Origin: Micromonospora sp. CB01531
GTDB taxonomy: Bacteria; Actinomycetota; Actinomycetes; Mycobacteriales; Micromonosporaceae
Direction of reading: 5' to 3'
Assembly (NCBI RefSeq): GCF_001905095.1
Contig: NZ_LWLS01000080.1
Location: 1,801 to 65,800 of the forward strand
DNA length: 64,000 nucleotides
The stretch's first letter is position 1, and every line of letters starts with the position of its first letter. Below, piece by piece: positions 1 through 7,141 of this stretch. A program made the position numbers and the translations under genes. The notes below the pieces were generated by a model. It was not told the DNA's origin. It searched no databases and saw only the letters and a list, made by a program, of their open reading frames with translations.

Positions 1-96
1 GGCCGGTTCGGTGGCCTGGTATGGGTGCTCGCCATCGCCCTGACCCTCACCAGGTGGCCGACCGCAGCCCCCGACGACACCGTCGAAAGGCAGTGA
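1..96 (+). CDS. 3' end of a membrane protein (partial)
   Basis: An open frame enters from the left edge and stops with TGA at 94-96, three bases before the ATG of the next gene. The last 31 residues include a hydrophobic stretch (LVWVLAIALTL) followed by a short polar tail ending VERQ, which looks like a final membrane helix and a cytoplasmic tail. The family cannot be told from this piece. The tight spacing suggests an operon with the downstream SDR gene. Confidence 0.5.
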   Translation, partial: GRFGGLVWVLAIALTLTRWPTAAPDDTVERQ

Positions 97-98
97 CG

Positions 99-884
99 AT
101 GAGCCTCTCAGCGATCCACACGGCGGACCCCATCGACGGCTTGGCCGGCAAGGTCGCCATGGTCACCGGCGGCTCCCGGGGCATCGGCGCAGCCACCGCC
201 CGCCGACTCGCCTCACACGGCGCGCTGGTCGGCGTCGGCGGCCGGGACCGGGCAGCGATCGACACCGTCGTCGCCCAAATCCGGGCTGACGGCGGCACGG
301 CGGCTCCCGCCCCAGCGGACACCACCGACGCCGACGAACTGGCACGCGCGTACGCGCAGCTGAGCGAGCAGTTCGGCCCTGTCGAGCTGCTGGCCGCCTT
401 CGCCGGCGGGAACGGCCGTCCCCGCCCGACCGAACAGGTCGAACCGGACGAGTGGCGGCGGGTGATTGAGGGTGATCTTACCTCGACGTTCCTCACTGTC
501 CGCGCCGTCCTGCCCGGGATGATCGAGCGTGGCGGCGGAGCCATCGTCACGATGTCCTCGTCCGCGGGCCGCCAGCCCGGCCAGGCGGCGGCCGCCTATG
601 CTGCTGCGAAGGCCGGCGTGGTGATGCTGTCCAAGCACTTGGCGGCTGAGATGGGCCCGCGCGGCATCCGGGTCAACTGTCTGGCGCCCTCCGCTGTGCT
701 CAACGAGAAGATGGCCGCCACCATGACCGACGCGCAGCGCGCGCAGTTGACCAAGGCCTTCCCGCTGGGGCGCATTGGCCAGCCGGACGACATCGCCGCG
801 GCCGCCGCGTTCCTGCTCTCCAACCAGGCGGCGTGGATCACCGGCGTGACCCTCGACATCAGTGGCGGCCGGATCATCACCTAA
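99..884 (+). CDS. SDR-family oxidoreductase
   Basis: Classical short-chain dehydrogenase/reductase of 261 aa. The cofactor motif TGGSRGIG is at residues 23-30, a Ser run is at 153-155, and the catalytic YAAAK gives Tyr167 and Lys171. The C-terminal DISGG is typical of FabG-like enzymes. ATG at 99 is preferred over the upstream in-frame ATG at 21 because GAAAGG lies 8-13 nt ahead of it and the SDR fold begins just after it. It probably reduces or oxidises a carbonyl/alcohol with NAD(P)H; the substrate is unknown. Confidence 0.9.
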   Translation: MSLSAIHTADPIDGLAGKVAMVTGGSRGIGAATARRLASHGALVGVGGRDRAAIDTVVAQIRADGGTAAPAPADTTDADELARAYAQLSEQFGPVELLAAFAGGNGRPRPTEQVEPDEWRRVIEGDLTSTFLTVRAVLPGMIERGGGAIVTMSSSAGRQPGQAAAAYAAAKAGVVMLSKHLAAEMGPRGIRVNCLAPSAVLNEKMAATMTDAQRAQLTKAFPLGRIGQPDDIAAAAAFLLSNQAAWITGVTLDISGGRIIT

Positions 885-1221
885 TCGCAGCGCCGGCATC
901 GTGAAGGGCCCCGGCGACCTGGCATGCCGCGCTGCAGGAACCACAGCATCCGCAAGGCGGGAGGCACCCAGACGCGCCGGCATTCGAGGGAAGCCCGGAG
1001 GTGCATGGATGAGGGCAGGCCCGGCACTGGATGTGCTGGGCGACACTGTGACCAGGTCCGGCGTGCCGCCAGCCGTCGACGGTGGACCAGCGCGGCCACG
1101 GACGCGATTCTGGCGGTGAGGCGGTCGCCGATGGCCCGGAGGTGGCGCAGCCGGCTGCCACTCCGACGCTGGCCTGGCCAGAGGTGCGCCGCCCGATCGC
1201 GCGACTGGCAGGATCGCCGGA
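885..1221. other. Intergenic stretch, no recognised gene
   Basis: All frames here are arginine-rich GC shadows without recognisable motifs or good ribosome binding sites. Only a -10-like element just before the next start codon can be supported. Confidence 0.5.
1209..1214 (+). promoter_or_regulatory. -10-like CAGGAT, leaderless start
   Basis: CAGGAT ends 7 nt before the ATG at 1222, with no Shine-Dalgarno sequence between. Confidence 0.4.
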
Positions 1222-2061
1222 ATGGAGAGTTTCAGGTCCTGGGACGGCAACGAACTGGCGTATCGAGTCGTCGGCTCCGGCCCTCCGGTGGTGTGCATTC
1301 CCGGTGGCCCGGGGCAGGCGGTGGAGTATCTGGGCGAGCTGGGCGGGCTCGGCCGCGGTCGTACCCTGATCCTGCTGGACAACCGGGGCACCGGCGCGTC
1401 CGGTGTGCCCGCCGACCCGGACACCTATCGGGTCGACCGCCTCGTCGACGACCTCGAGGCTCTGCGACAGCACCTGGGCCTCGACCGGATGGACCTGTTC
1501 GGGCATTCCGCGAGCGGCGGGATCTGCCTGCTCTACGCCGCCCGGCATCCCGGGCGGCTTAATCACATGGTGCTGGTCGCTCCGTCGTTGCGGGTGGTCG
1601 GGTTGCCGTCGGACCTCGACGTCGACCGGGTGCTCGCCGCGCGGGCGCACGAGCCGTGGCACGCCAATGCGGTGGCGGCGTTGCACGCCGAGGCGACGAC
1701 GCCGGAGGAGCAGCAGCGGTACCGGTGGGAGGCGGCCCCGCTGTTGTACGGCAGGTGGAGTCCCGCGGCCCAGGCGCAGGCCGCGGCCGAACCCGCCCAG
1801 TTCGCCCCGGCCGCCACGGACGGGTTCTACGCGGGGTTCACACCCGACCCGGCGCTGCCCGCGCGGCTGGCGGCGTTCACCGCTCCCACCCTGCTCCTGG
1901 CCGGTGAGCACGACATCTGGCCGACCGCGGCCGCGGTGCGGCAGCTCGCCGCGCTCTTCGGCAGCCACGAGCTGGTGGTCCAGCCGGACAGCGGCCACTT
2001 TCCCTGGGTCGACGATCCGGCGGCCTTCGCGGCGTCGGTGGAGGCGTTCCTGGCCGAATGA
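1222..2061 (+). CDS. Alpha/beta hydrolase, proline iminopeptidase-like
   Basis: 279 aa alpha/beta hydrolase. An oxyanion-hole motif PGGPG is at 27-31 and DNRGTGAS at 53-60, which resembles the DxRGxGxS of the S33 proline iminopeptidase group. The nucleophile elbow GHSASG gives Ser96; Asp231 (GEHD) and His259 (DSGHF) complete the triad. Cytoplasmic, with no signal peptide. It probably hydrolyses a small peptide, ester or amide, substrate unknown. The initiator ATG is preceded by a -10-like hexamer, not a ribosome binding site. Confidence 0.88.
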   Translation: MESFRSWDGNELAYRVVGSGPPVVCIPGGPGQAVEYLGELGGLGRGRTLILLDNRGTGASGVPADPDTYRVDRLVDDLEALRQHLGLDRMDLFGHSASGGICLLYAARHPGRLNHMVLVAPSLRVVGLPSDLDVDRVLAARAHEPWHANAVAALHAEATTPEEQQRYRWEAAPLLYGRWSPAAQAQAAAEPAQFAPAATDGFYAGFTPDPALPARLAAFTAPTLLLAGEHDIWPTAAAVRQLAALFGSHELVVQPDSGHFPWVDDPAAFAASVEAFLAE

Positions 2062-2106
2062 CGGACCCGAGGCCACGCGCCGGGGCCGCACCATGGGCGG
2101 GTGCGG

Positions 2107-2358
2107 ATGACACGGGTGGTCGGGTGGTTCGGGCTGGCCGCACACCTGGCCGTCGGGTTCTGGTACGCGGCCAGCGGCCTGGTGGTGCCGGGTTGGGCGC
2201 TCGCCGGGCTGCTGGTGGTCTGGGCGGTGCTCCTGGCGGTGGGGATCCGGCTGCTGCGCCGGCGGCCGGTGTTCGTGCCGTTGGTGCCGCTGGCGGCGAT
2301 GCTGGTCTGGCTGGCGGTGGTCTCGGCTGGTGGCGCGTGGCTCGGTTGGACCGCCTGA
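2107..2358 (+). CDS. Small multi-pass membrane protein
   Basis: 83 aa and strongly hydrophobic, with about three predicted membrane helices (roughly residues 5-25, 28-47 and 57-80) separated by a basic loop RLLRRRP. It follows the hydrolase by 45 nt on the same strand. A GTG start at 2101 is also possible. Family and function are not recognised. Confidence 0.6.
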   Translation: MTRVVGWFGLAAHLAVGFWYAASGLVVPGWALAGLLVVWAVLLAVGIRLLRRRPVFVPLVPLAAMLVWLAVVSAGGAWLGWTA

Positions 2359-2393
2359 CGGGCCGGCCCGTGGGTGGGCCGGCCCGTCAGGCG
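2352..2393. terminator. Bidirectional hairpin terminator
   Basis: Perfect 18-bp inverted repeat (2352-2369 with 2376-2393) and a 6-nt loop, between convergent genes. It contains the stop codon of the small membrane protein. Confidence 0.75.
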
Positions 2394-2399
2394 ACGCGG

Positions 2400-3058
2400 T
2401 CAGTACGCGTAGGTGACCGAGATGGTGCTGCTGGGGCAGCTGTTCGCCCAGCTGGTCAGGGCGCTCTTCTCCGCGCTGTCGACGGTCAGCCGCCAGCGGA
2501 TCTTCACGGCGACCCACTCGTTGATGTAGCGGCAGCGGGCCGAGGCGTACGGGGGCATCCAGGTGGCCGGGTCCTGATCACCCTTGGCCTGGTTGACGTT
2601 GTCGGTGACGGCCGCCAGGGCGCGGGAGTCGCCGAGGTCGTTGGCGTACGCCTGGCGGCGGCTGGTGGTCCAGTTGCGGGCGCCGGAGTCCCAGGCCTCG
2701 GCCAGGGGGACCATGTGGTCGATGTCGAGGTCGCTGGTGAGGGTCCAGTAGGCGTTGTCGTAGTAGGAGTACCAGCGGCCGCCGGACAGGGAGCAGCCTG
2801 AACCCTTGGTCGGCTTGGTGGTGGCCTCGGCGATGAGGACCTCGTTGCGGGTGTTGCAGCCGTTGCCGTCGGCGTCGATCCAGTGGGGGAACAGGTCGCG
2901 GCTGTAGCCGGTGCGAACCTCGGTGGCGACCGAGAGGCTGGCCACCGCGGTGGTGAGGGGGCCGAGTAGCTGGCGGCCCAGGCGGGCTGGGTGAGGCCGA
3001 GGGTGGCGGCCACGGTCGCGACGAGGCTGGTGGCCATCGCGCGCAGGGTGCGGTTCAT
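2400..3058 (-). pseudogene. Secreted HNH endonuclease, frameshifted
   Basis: A signal peptide starting MNRTLRAMATS and ending QPAWAA is encoded from the ATG at 3058 with a GGAG ribosome binding site. The mature domain lies in another frame and runs to the stop at 2400. It starts LLGPLTTAV and carries the HNH/DUF1524-type motif DLDIDHMVPLAEAW and the later NQAKGDQDP. Joining the two parts needs one extra base near 2972, so this copy has a 1-nt deletion or a sequencing error. If intact it would be an exported non-specific nuclease of about 219 aa of the kind common in actinomycetes. Confidence 0.75.
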
Positions 3059-3389
3059 GATGCTCCATCCGGATGGAAGTGACTGCATCTATATAGATCA
3101 GCATTGAAGTAACGGTCTAGATCAATTTCCGTGAACGGCGGATGAGAGGCGGACGTATCCTGGCCGCCGCGCCCCGGGTCCACGCGGCCCGCGCCGCCGC
3201 GTCGACTGCGGCTCCAACCGCCCTCCAGCGCAGGTGCGGAGGCTGGCCGGGCCGGTCCCCGGGTCCCGGTGTCGAGCGGCCGGCCGGGGGTATGCGCAAA
3301 CCTGGACCGCTCGGACAACTGAACAGGCCGAAAGATGCGGGCGCCGAGAGACCGTGGCGAGGATAAGGTGACGAGGGAAGGGGACGACG
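3059..3389. promoter_or_regulatory. Intergenic region with two palindromes
   Basis: Divergent spacer between the nuclease and the next small gene. A 14-bp palindrome TCCATCCGGATGGA lies at 3064-3077 and a 12-bp palindrome ATCTATATAGAT at 3087-3098, in an unusually AT-rich patch (3080-3125) directly upstream of the nuclease start. They could be an operator and part of a promoter. The remainder (3130-3370) shows no recognisable gene. Confidence 0.45.
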
Positions 3390-3566
3390 ATGGCCGATGA
3401 CACGCCAGTCAAGGTCCGGCCGGCCACGCCCACGATCGTCGGCGTGCCAGCAGACTCTCCCGAGGAACCGCCGAGCAGCCTCGATCTGTGGGCCCAGGCC
3501 CAGGTGCTGCACCGCTGCTTCGGCGACGACGACGGGGAGCCACACATCATGCGCGGCCTGGACTGA
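3390..3566 (+). CDS. Small acidic hypothetical protein
   Basis: 58-codon gene with ATG at 3390 preceded by a strong purine-rich Shine-Dalgarno GAGGGAAGGGG (3374-3384) and followed 16 nt after its stop by a perfect hairpin. The product is acidic and proline-rich (PADSPEEPPSS) with a middle DLWAQAQVLHRCFGDDDGE. No signal peptide or membrane helix. No family is recognised; the ribosome binding site and terminator argue that it is expressed. Confidence 0.55.
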   Translation: MADDTPVKVRPATPTIVGVPADSPEEPPSSLDLWAQAQVLHRCFGDDDGEPHIMRGLD

Positions 3567-3581
3567 GTTCGGGCCACATCC

Positions 3582-3609
3582 CTAGGTCGGCGGATGCCCG
3601 CCGACCTAG
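3582..3609 (+). terminator. Hairpin terminator
   Basis: Perfect 12-bp stem (3582-3593 with 3598-3609) and an ATGC loop, just after the small acidic gene. Confidence 0.65.
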
Positions 3610-3672
3610 CGGCGCGGGATCCGCCCGCCGGCAACTCGGGTCGAACCGGCCCCGGTGTGCGGCGACCTTCGG

Positions 3673-4905
3673 TCAGCCCAGCCGGGCCGCGCGGGCGTGC
3701 AGGTAGCGCTGCTGGGCCAGGTTCATCGAGCGGCGGGCCGCCGCCAGGTACGCCTGCCGCGCCGCGTCCGACTCCCCGGCCAGTTCGAGCAGGTGCGCGC
3801 GGGCGGCGTACCGGCGGGGATCCTCGGCGACCCGGCGATCGGCGTCGAGCGCGTCGAGCAGCGCCAGCCCGGCCCGCGGCCCGCGGGCCATGGCCACCGC
3901 GACCGCGTGGTTGAGCCGGACCACCGGGTTGTCGTGCAGGGCCAGCAGCATCTCGTACAGGGCGACGATCTGCGGCCAGTCGGTGGCCGCGACGCTGGGC
4001 GCCTCGTCGTGCAGCGCGGCGATCGCCGCCTGGAGCTGATACGCCCCGACCGCGCCCCGGGGCAGCGCCGCGCCGACCAGCCGGGTCCCCTCGGCGATCT
4101 GCTCACCACGCCAGCGGCGCCGATCCTGCTCGGCCATCGGCACCAGCGTGCCGTCCGGTCCGGTGCGCGCCGGGGTACGCGCGTCGGTGAGCAACATCAA
4201 CGCCAGCAGCCCGGTCGCCTCCGGGTCGTCGGTGAGGCGGTGCAGCAGCCGGGCCAGCCGGATCGCCTCGGCGCGCAGATCGGTCCGGTGCAGCTGCTCG
4301 CCGGCGGTGCTCGTGTACCCCTCGTTGAAGATCAGGTAGAGCACGTGCAGCACGGCGTCGAGCCGGGCGACCCGCTCCTGCCCGGCGGGCAGGGCGAACG
4401 GCAGCCCGCTGTCCCGGATGCGCTGCTTGGCCCGGGTGATCCGCCGGGTCATGGTGGCCTCCGGCACCAGAAACGCCCGGGCCACCTCGGCGGTGCTGAG
4501 CCCGCCGACCGCCCGCAGGGTGAGCGCGATCTGCCCGGCCGGCGGCAGCGACGGGTGGCAGCACAGGAAGAGCAGGATCAGCGAGTCATCGGCGTCGTCC
4601 GGCGGCCGGTCGGCGGGCGGTGCCAGCCACCGGTCGGCCGGGACCTGGCGGGCGGCAGTGTCCTCGCGGCGGCGCCGGGCCTGTTCGGCGCGGAGCAGGT
4701 CGGTCAGCCGGCGGGACGCGACCGTGATCAGCCACGCCTTCGGGTCGTCGGGCAGACCGGAGCCGGGCCAGCGGGTGGCGGCGGCGAGCAACGCCTCCTG
4801 GGTGGCGTCCTCGGCGGTGTCGAAGTGCCCGTACCGGCGGACGAGCGCGCCGAGGACCTGCGGCGCCAGGGAGCGCAGCAGGTCCTCGACGCCGGCGTCG
4901 GACAC
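3673..4905 (-). CDS. ECF sigma factor, ECF42 type (with DUF6596/TPR C-terminus)
   Basis: 410 aa, about twice the size of an ordinary ECF sigma factor. The N-terminus has region 2 (YGHFDTAEDATQEAL, about 25-39) and region 4 (GLSTAEVARAFLVPEATMTRRITRAK). The long helical C-terminal extension (about 180-410) contains the LDAVLHVLYLIFNEGY hallmark of the ECF42 group, followed by TPR-like helices. The GTG start lies 3 nt after the stop of the YCII protein, so the two are translationally coupled. ECF42 members lack an anti-sigma factor; the extension and the DGPF partner are thought to provide control. Confidence 0.9.
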   Translation of the reverse strand: MSDAGVEDLLRSLAPQVLGALVRRYGHFDTAEDATQEALLAAATRWPGSGLPDDPKAWLITVASRRLTDLLRAEQARRRREDTAARQVPADRWLAPPADRPPDDADDSLILLFLCCHPSLPPAGQIALTLRAVGGLSTAEVARAFLVPEATMTRRITRAKQRIRDSGLPFALPAGQERVARLDAVLHVLYLIFNEGYTSTAGEQLHRTDLRAEAIRLARLLHRLTDDPEATGLLALMLLTDARTPARTGPDGTLVPMAEQDRRRWRGEQIAEGTRLVGAALPRGAVGAYQLQAAIAALHDEAPSVAATDWPQIVALYEMLLALHDNPVVRLNHAVAVAMARGPRAGLALLDALDADRRVAEDPRRYAARAHLLELAGESDAARQAYLAAARRSMNLAQQRYLHARAARLG

Positions 4906-4908
4906 CGG

Positions 4909-5310
4909 TCAGCCCTGGAGGTCCTCGAAGCCGTCCACGATCGGGCGCACGTCGACGTACTCGCCCTCGGCGTCCGGGTTGACGAACCGGGCGGCGATCT
5001 CGGTGGCCCGGTCGAAGCTGGCGCACTCGACCAGGGTGTAGCCGGCGAGCACCTCCTGCGTCTCCGCGTACGGGCCGTCGGTGACCACGGGAGCACCCCC
5101 GCGCAGCCGGACCCGACGGGCGTGCACCGGGGCGGTCAGCCCCTGCGCGTCGACCAGTTCCCCGGACTCGGCCAGCTCCTTGTGGATGCTCACCATGTGG
5201 GCGTGCATCGCCGCGATCTGCTCGGGGCTCATCGGCGGCCGGTCGCCCGGCCGCCCGGCCAGGGTGTCGTAGTCCTGCTGGCTGCCGTAGAGCATGATCA
5301 GGTACTTCAT
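4909..5310 (-). CDS. YCII/DGPF-domain protein
   Basis: 133 aa alpha+beta ferredoxin-like domain protein that starts MKYLIMLYGSQQ and carries the family motif as DGPYAETQEVLAGY (about residues 86-99). ATG at 5310 has a GAGGAGA ribosome binding site. The pairing with an ECF42 sigma factor is a conserved actinobacterial module. The protein is small, cytoplasmic and without cofactor motifs. Its role in sigma-factor control is inferred from this conserved linkage. Confidence 0.88.
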   Translation of the reverse strand: MKYLIMLYGSQQDYDTLAGRPGDRPPMSPEQIAAMHAHMVSIHKELAESGELVDAQGLTAPVHARRVRLRGGAPVVTDGPYAETQEVLAGYTLVECASFDRATEIAARFVNPDAEGEYVDVRPIVDGFEDLQG

Positions 5311-5398
5311 GGTGTCTCCTCTCGGCCGGCACCGACGGCGCCGTTCACCCGGGACGTCGGAGCCGATCGCCCGCCCCGGACGCCAGCCTAGGGCCGGC

Positions 5399-5690
5399 TC
5401 AGCCGACCTTGGCGGTGCCGAGCAGCGTGGCGGTGGGCGGCCGCAAGGCCCGTCGGCGTCCCGGTAGGCGGCGCTGAGCCGGTCGTACTCCCGCCGGATT
5501 CGCTTCCGCGCCGCGGCCGGCTGCCGCTGCACCACCAGGCCGACGCTGCCGACGCCCCGCCGCCGGGCCGGCCCATCAGTCCGCCGGGTCGGCCCGGGTC
5601 AGCGTCGCGCACCGGACGTCGGTCAGCCCCGCGGCGGCCAGCAGCCCGGCCAGCCCGGGGCGACGGCTGGAACCAGGACGACCAGGGCTA
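5399..5690 (-). pseudogene. Remnant of a SAM-dependent methyltransferase C-terminus
   Basis: In three different frames of the minus strand one can read, in order, WFQPSPRAG, LAGLLAAAGLTDVRCATLTR, VGSVGLVVQRQ with ARKRIRREYDRLSAAYRDADG, and a final LRPPTATLLGTAKVG before a stop at 5399. Together they resemble the last third of a class I methyltransferase, interrupted by at least two frameshifts and lacking the SAM-binding N-terminal part. The assignment rests on pattern similarity only. The fragment lies just upstream of the YCII gene, on the same strand. Confidence 0.4.
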
Positions 5691-5725
5691 CTCCCCGGTG
5701 AACCCCGGCCGCGGCGATCCTCGGG

Positions 5726-6142
5726 TCAGCGGACGGCCGCCCCGCCGGCGGCCAGGGCGTCCCGCCAGGTCCGGGTCTGCCAGGCGGCGGCCTCGTTGAA
5801 GGCCAGGTCGAGGAAGCCCGGCCCCTCGGACGCCGGGGCTGGGCGGCCGGCCCAGAAGTCGGCGCAGCCGCGCCGCTGCTCCGGGCTCGGCTTCGGCGAG
5901 ATGTCCGAGCCGCGCCCCACCAGGGCGTACCGCCGGCCGTCGACGGTGAGCAGCAGGGTGCCGAGCCGGGTCAGCCGGCCGCTCACCTGCGCGGCTGGTA
6001 CGGCGAACAGGTCCGCGCCGGAGCGATCCCGGGCGCGTAGCCAGCCCTGGTCGAGGGTCATCAGCACCGGCAAGCAGCGCCGGCCGTTCCAGATGCTCCG
6101 TCGCCAGTAGACGATGTTCGCGTGGGCCACCGGATCAGTCAC
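5726..6142 (-). CDS. Hypothetical protein, PH/GRAM-like
   Basis: 138 aa, soluble, no signal peptide. Residues about 10-80 alternate hydrophobic and charged positions (RRCLPVLMTLDQGWLRA, GTLLLTVDGRRYALVG) in a way that suggests a beta-rich PH- or GRAM-like fold; the C-terminal third is helical. GTG at 6142 is preceded by TACAGT 7 nt upstream and no ribosome binding site. The function is not known. Confidence 0.6.
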   Translation of the reverse strand: MTDPVAHANIVYWRRSIWNGRRCLPVLMTLDQGWLRARDRSGADLFAVPAAQVSGRLTRLGTLLLTVDGRRYALVGRGSDISPKPSPEQRRGCADFWAGRPAPASEGPGFLDLAFNEAAAWQTRTWRDALAAGGAAVR

Positions 6143-6149
6143 ACGGGGG

Positions 6150-6155
6150 ACTGTA
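6150..6155 (-). promoter_or_regulatory. -10-like TACAGT, leaderless start
   Basis: On the minus strand TACAGT ends 7 nt before the GTG at 6142. Confidence 0.4.
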
Positions 6156-6262
6156 TCTGTGGCCGTTTACCCTGCCCGCCTGCGGCCGGTCCGCCCCGAC
6201 CGGCCCGGCTTGCGCGACGGTGAGCATCATCCGCGCCTGGTCGGGGTACTGCGCACCGCACA

Positions 6263-7090
6263 GTGACGGGAGCCGGGGAGGCAACGGTGGGGGAGAAGGC
6301 GGCGCCGGTGGCTCCGGCCCGCGTCATCCGGATCACCCCGGCCGGCCCGGGATCGCTGCTCCGGACGTCCGGTTGGCAGAATCGAGGCCAGCCGCCGTCC
6401 GACCCGAGGAGGCCCCCGCTGAGCAGCAAGCACCCCGCCGCCGTGCTTTTCGACATGGACGGCACCCTGGTCGACAGCGAGAAGCTGTGGGACGTCGCGT
6501 TGCAGGAACTCGCGGCGGTGTACGGGGGGACCCTCTCCGACACCGCCCGCAAGAGCATGATCGGCACCAGCATGGCCGCGTCGATGCGAATCCTGCACGA
6601 CGACCTCGGCCAGCCGGAGCGGGACCCGCAGGCCAGCGCCGAGTGGATCAACGCGCGGATCCTGGAGCTGTTCCGCACCGGGCTGCAGTGGCGGCCGGGC
6701 GCGCTGGCGCTGCTGCGCGCGGTCCGCGCGGCGGGGATCCCCACCGCACTGGTCACCTCCAGCGTTCGGCCGTTGGTCGAGGTGGCCATGGACACCCTCG
6801 GCCGGGACAGCTTCGACGCGGTGGTCTGCGGTGACGAGGTGGACTCGGTCAAGCCGCACCCCGAGCCGTATCTGGCCGCTGCGCGGCTGCTCGGCGTGCC
6901 GATCGCGCGGTGCGTGGCGATCGAGGACTCCGCGACCGGGGTGGCCAGCGCGCTGGCCGCCGGGGCGGCCGTGCTGGCCGTGCCGGCGGAGGTGCCGCTG
7001 CCGCCGACCGACGGCGTACACCTGTTGGAGAGTCTGAGCGGGGCGGACCTGGAGCTGCTCGCGGCGCTGCTCGGTGAACCGCCGGTCTGA
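6263..7090 (+). CDS. HAD-superfamily phosphatase (beta-phosphoglucomutase-like)
   Basis: HAD subfamily IA hydrolase. Motif I is FDMDGTLVDSE with the nucleophile and acid/base Asp pair, motif II is VTSS, motif III is the Lys in VKPHPEPY, and motif IV is IEDSATG. A helical cap follows motif I. The start is uncertain: the fold begins only about 60 residues into the longest frame. GTG at 6287 has a GGGGAGG ribosome binding site, and a non-standard CTG at 6419 sits 6 nt after CGAGGAGG. Likely a small phosphosugar or nucleotide phosphatase. Confidence 0.85.
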   Translation: MTGAGEATVGEKAAPVAPARVIRITPAGPGSLLRTSGWQNRGQPPSDPRRPPLSSKHPAAVLFDMDGTLVDSEKLWDVALQELAAVYGGTLSDTARKSMIGTSMAASMRILHDDLGQPERDPQASAEWINARILELFRTGLQWRPGALALLRAVRAAGIPTALVTSSVRPLVEVAMDTLGRDSFDAVVCGDEVDSVKPHPEPYLAAARLLGVPIARCVAIEDSATGVASALAAGAAVLAVPAEVPLPPTDGVHLLESLSGADLELLAALLGEPPV

Positions 7091-7101
7091 TCCGGACCCG
7101 G

Positions 7102-7136
7102 CCGGAGGGCCCCCTGCCGCGCAGGGGGCCCTCCGG
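7102..7136. terminator. Bidirectional hairpin terminator
   Basis: Perfect 15-bp stem (7102-7116 with 7122-7136) and a 5-nt loop between the convergent HAD and ABC permease genes. Confidence 0.8.
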
Positions 7137-7141
7137 TGGGC

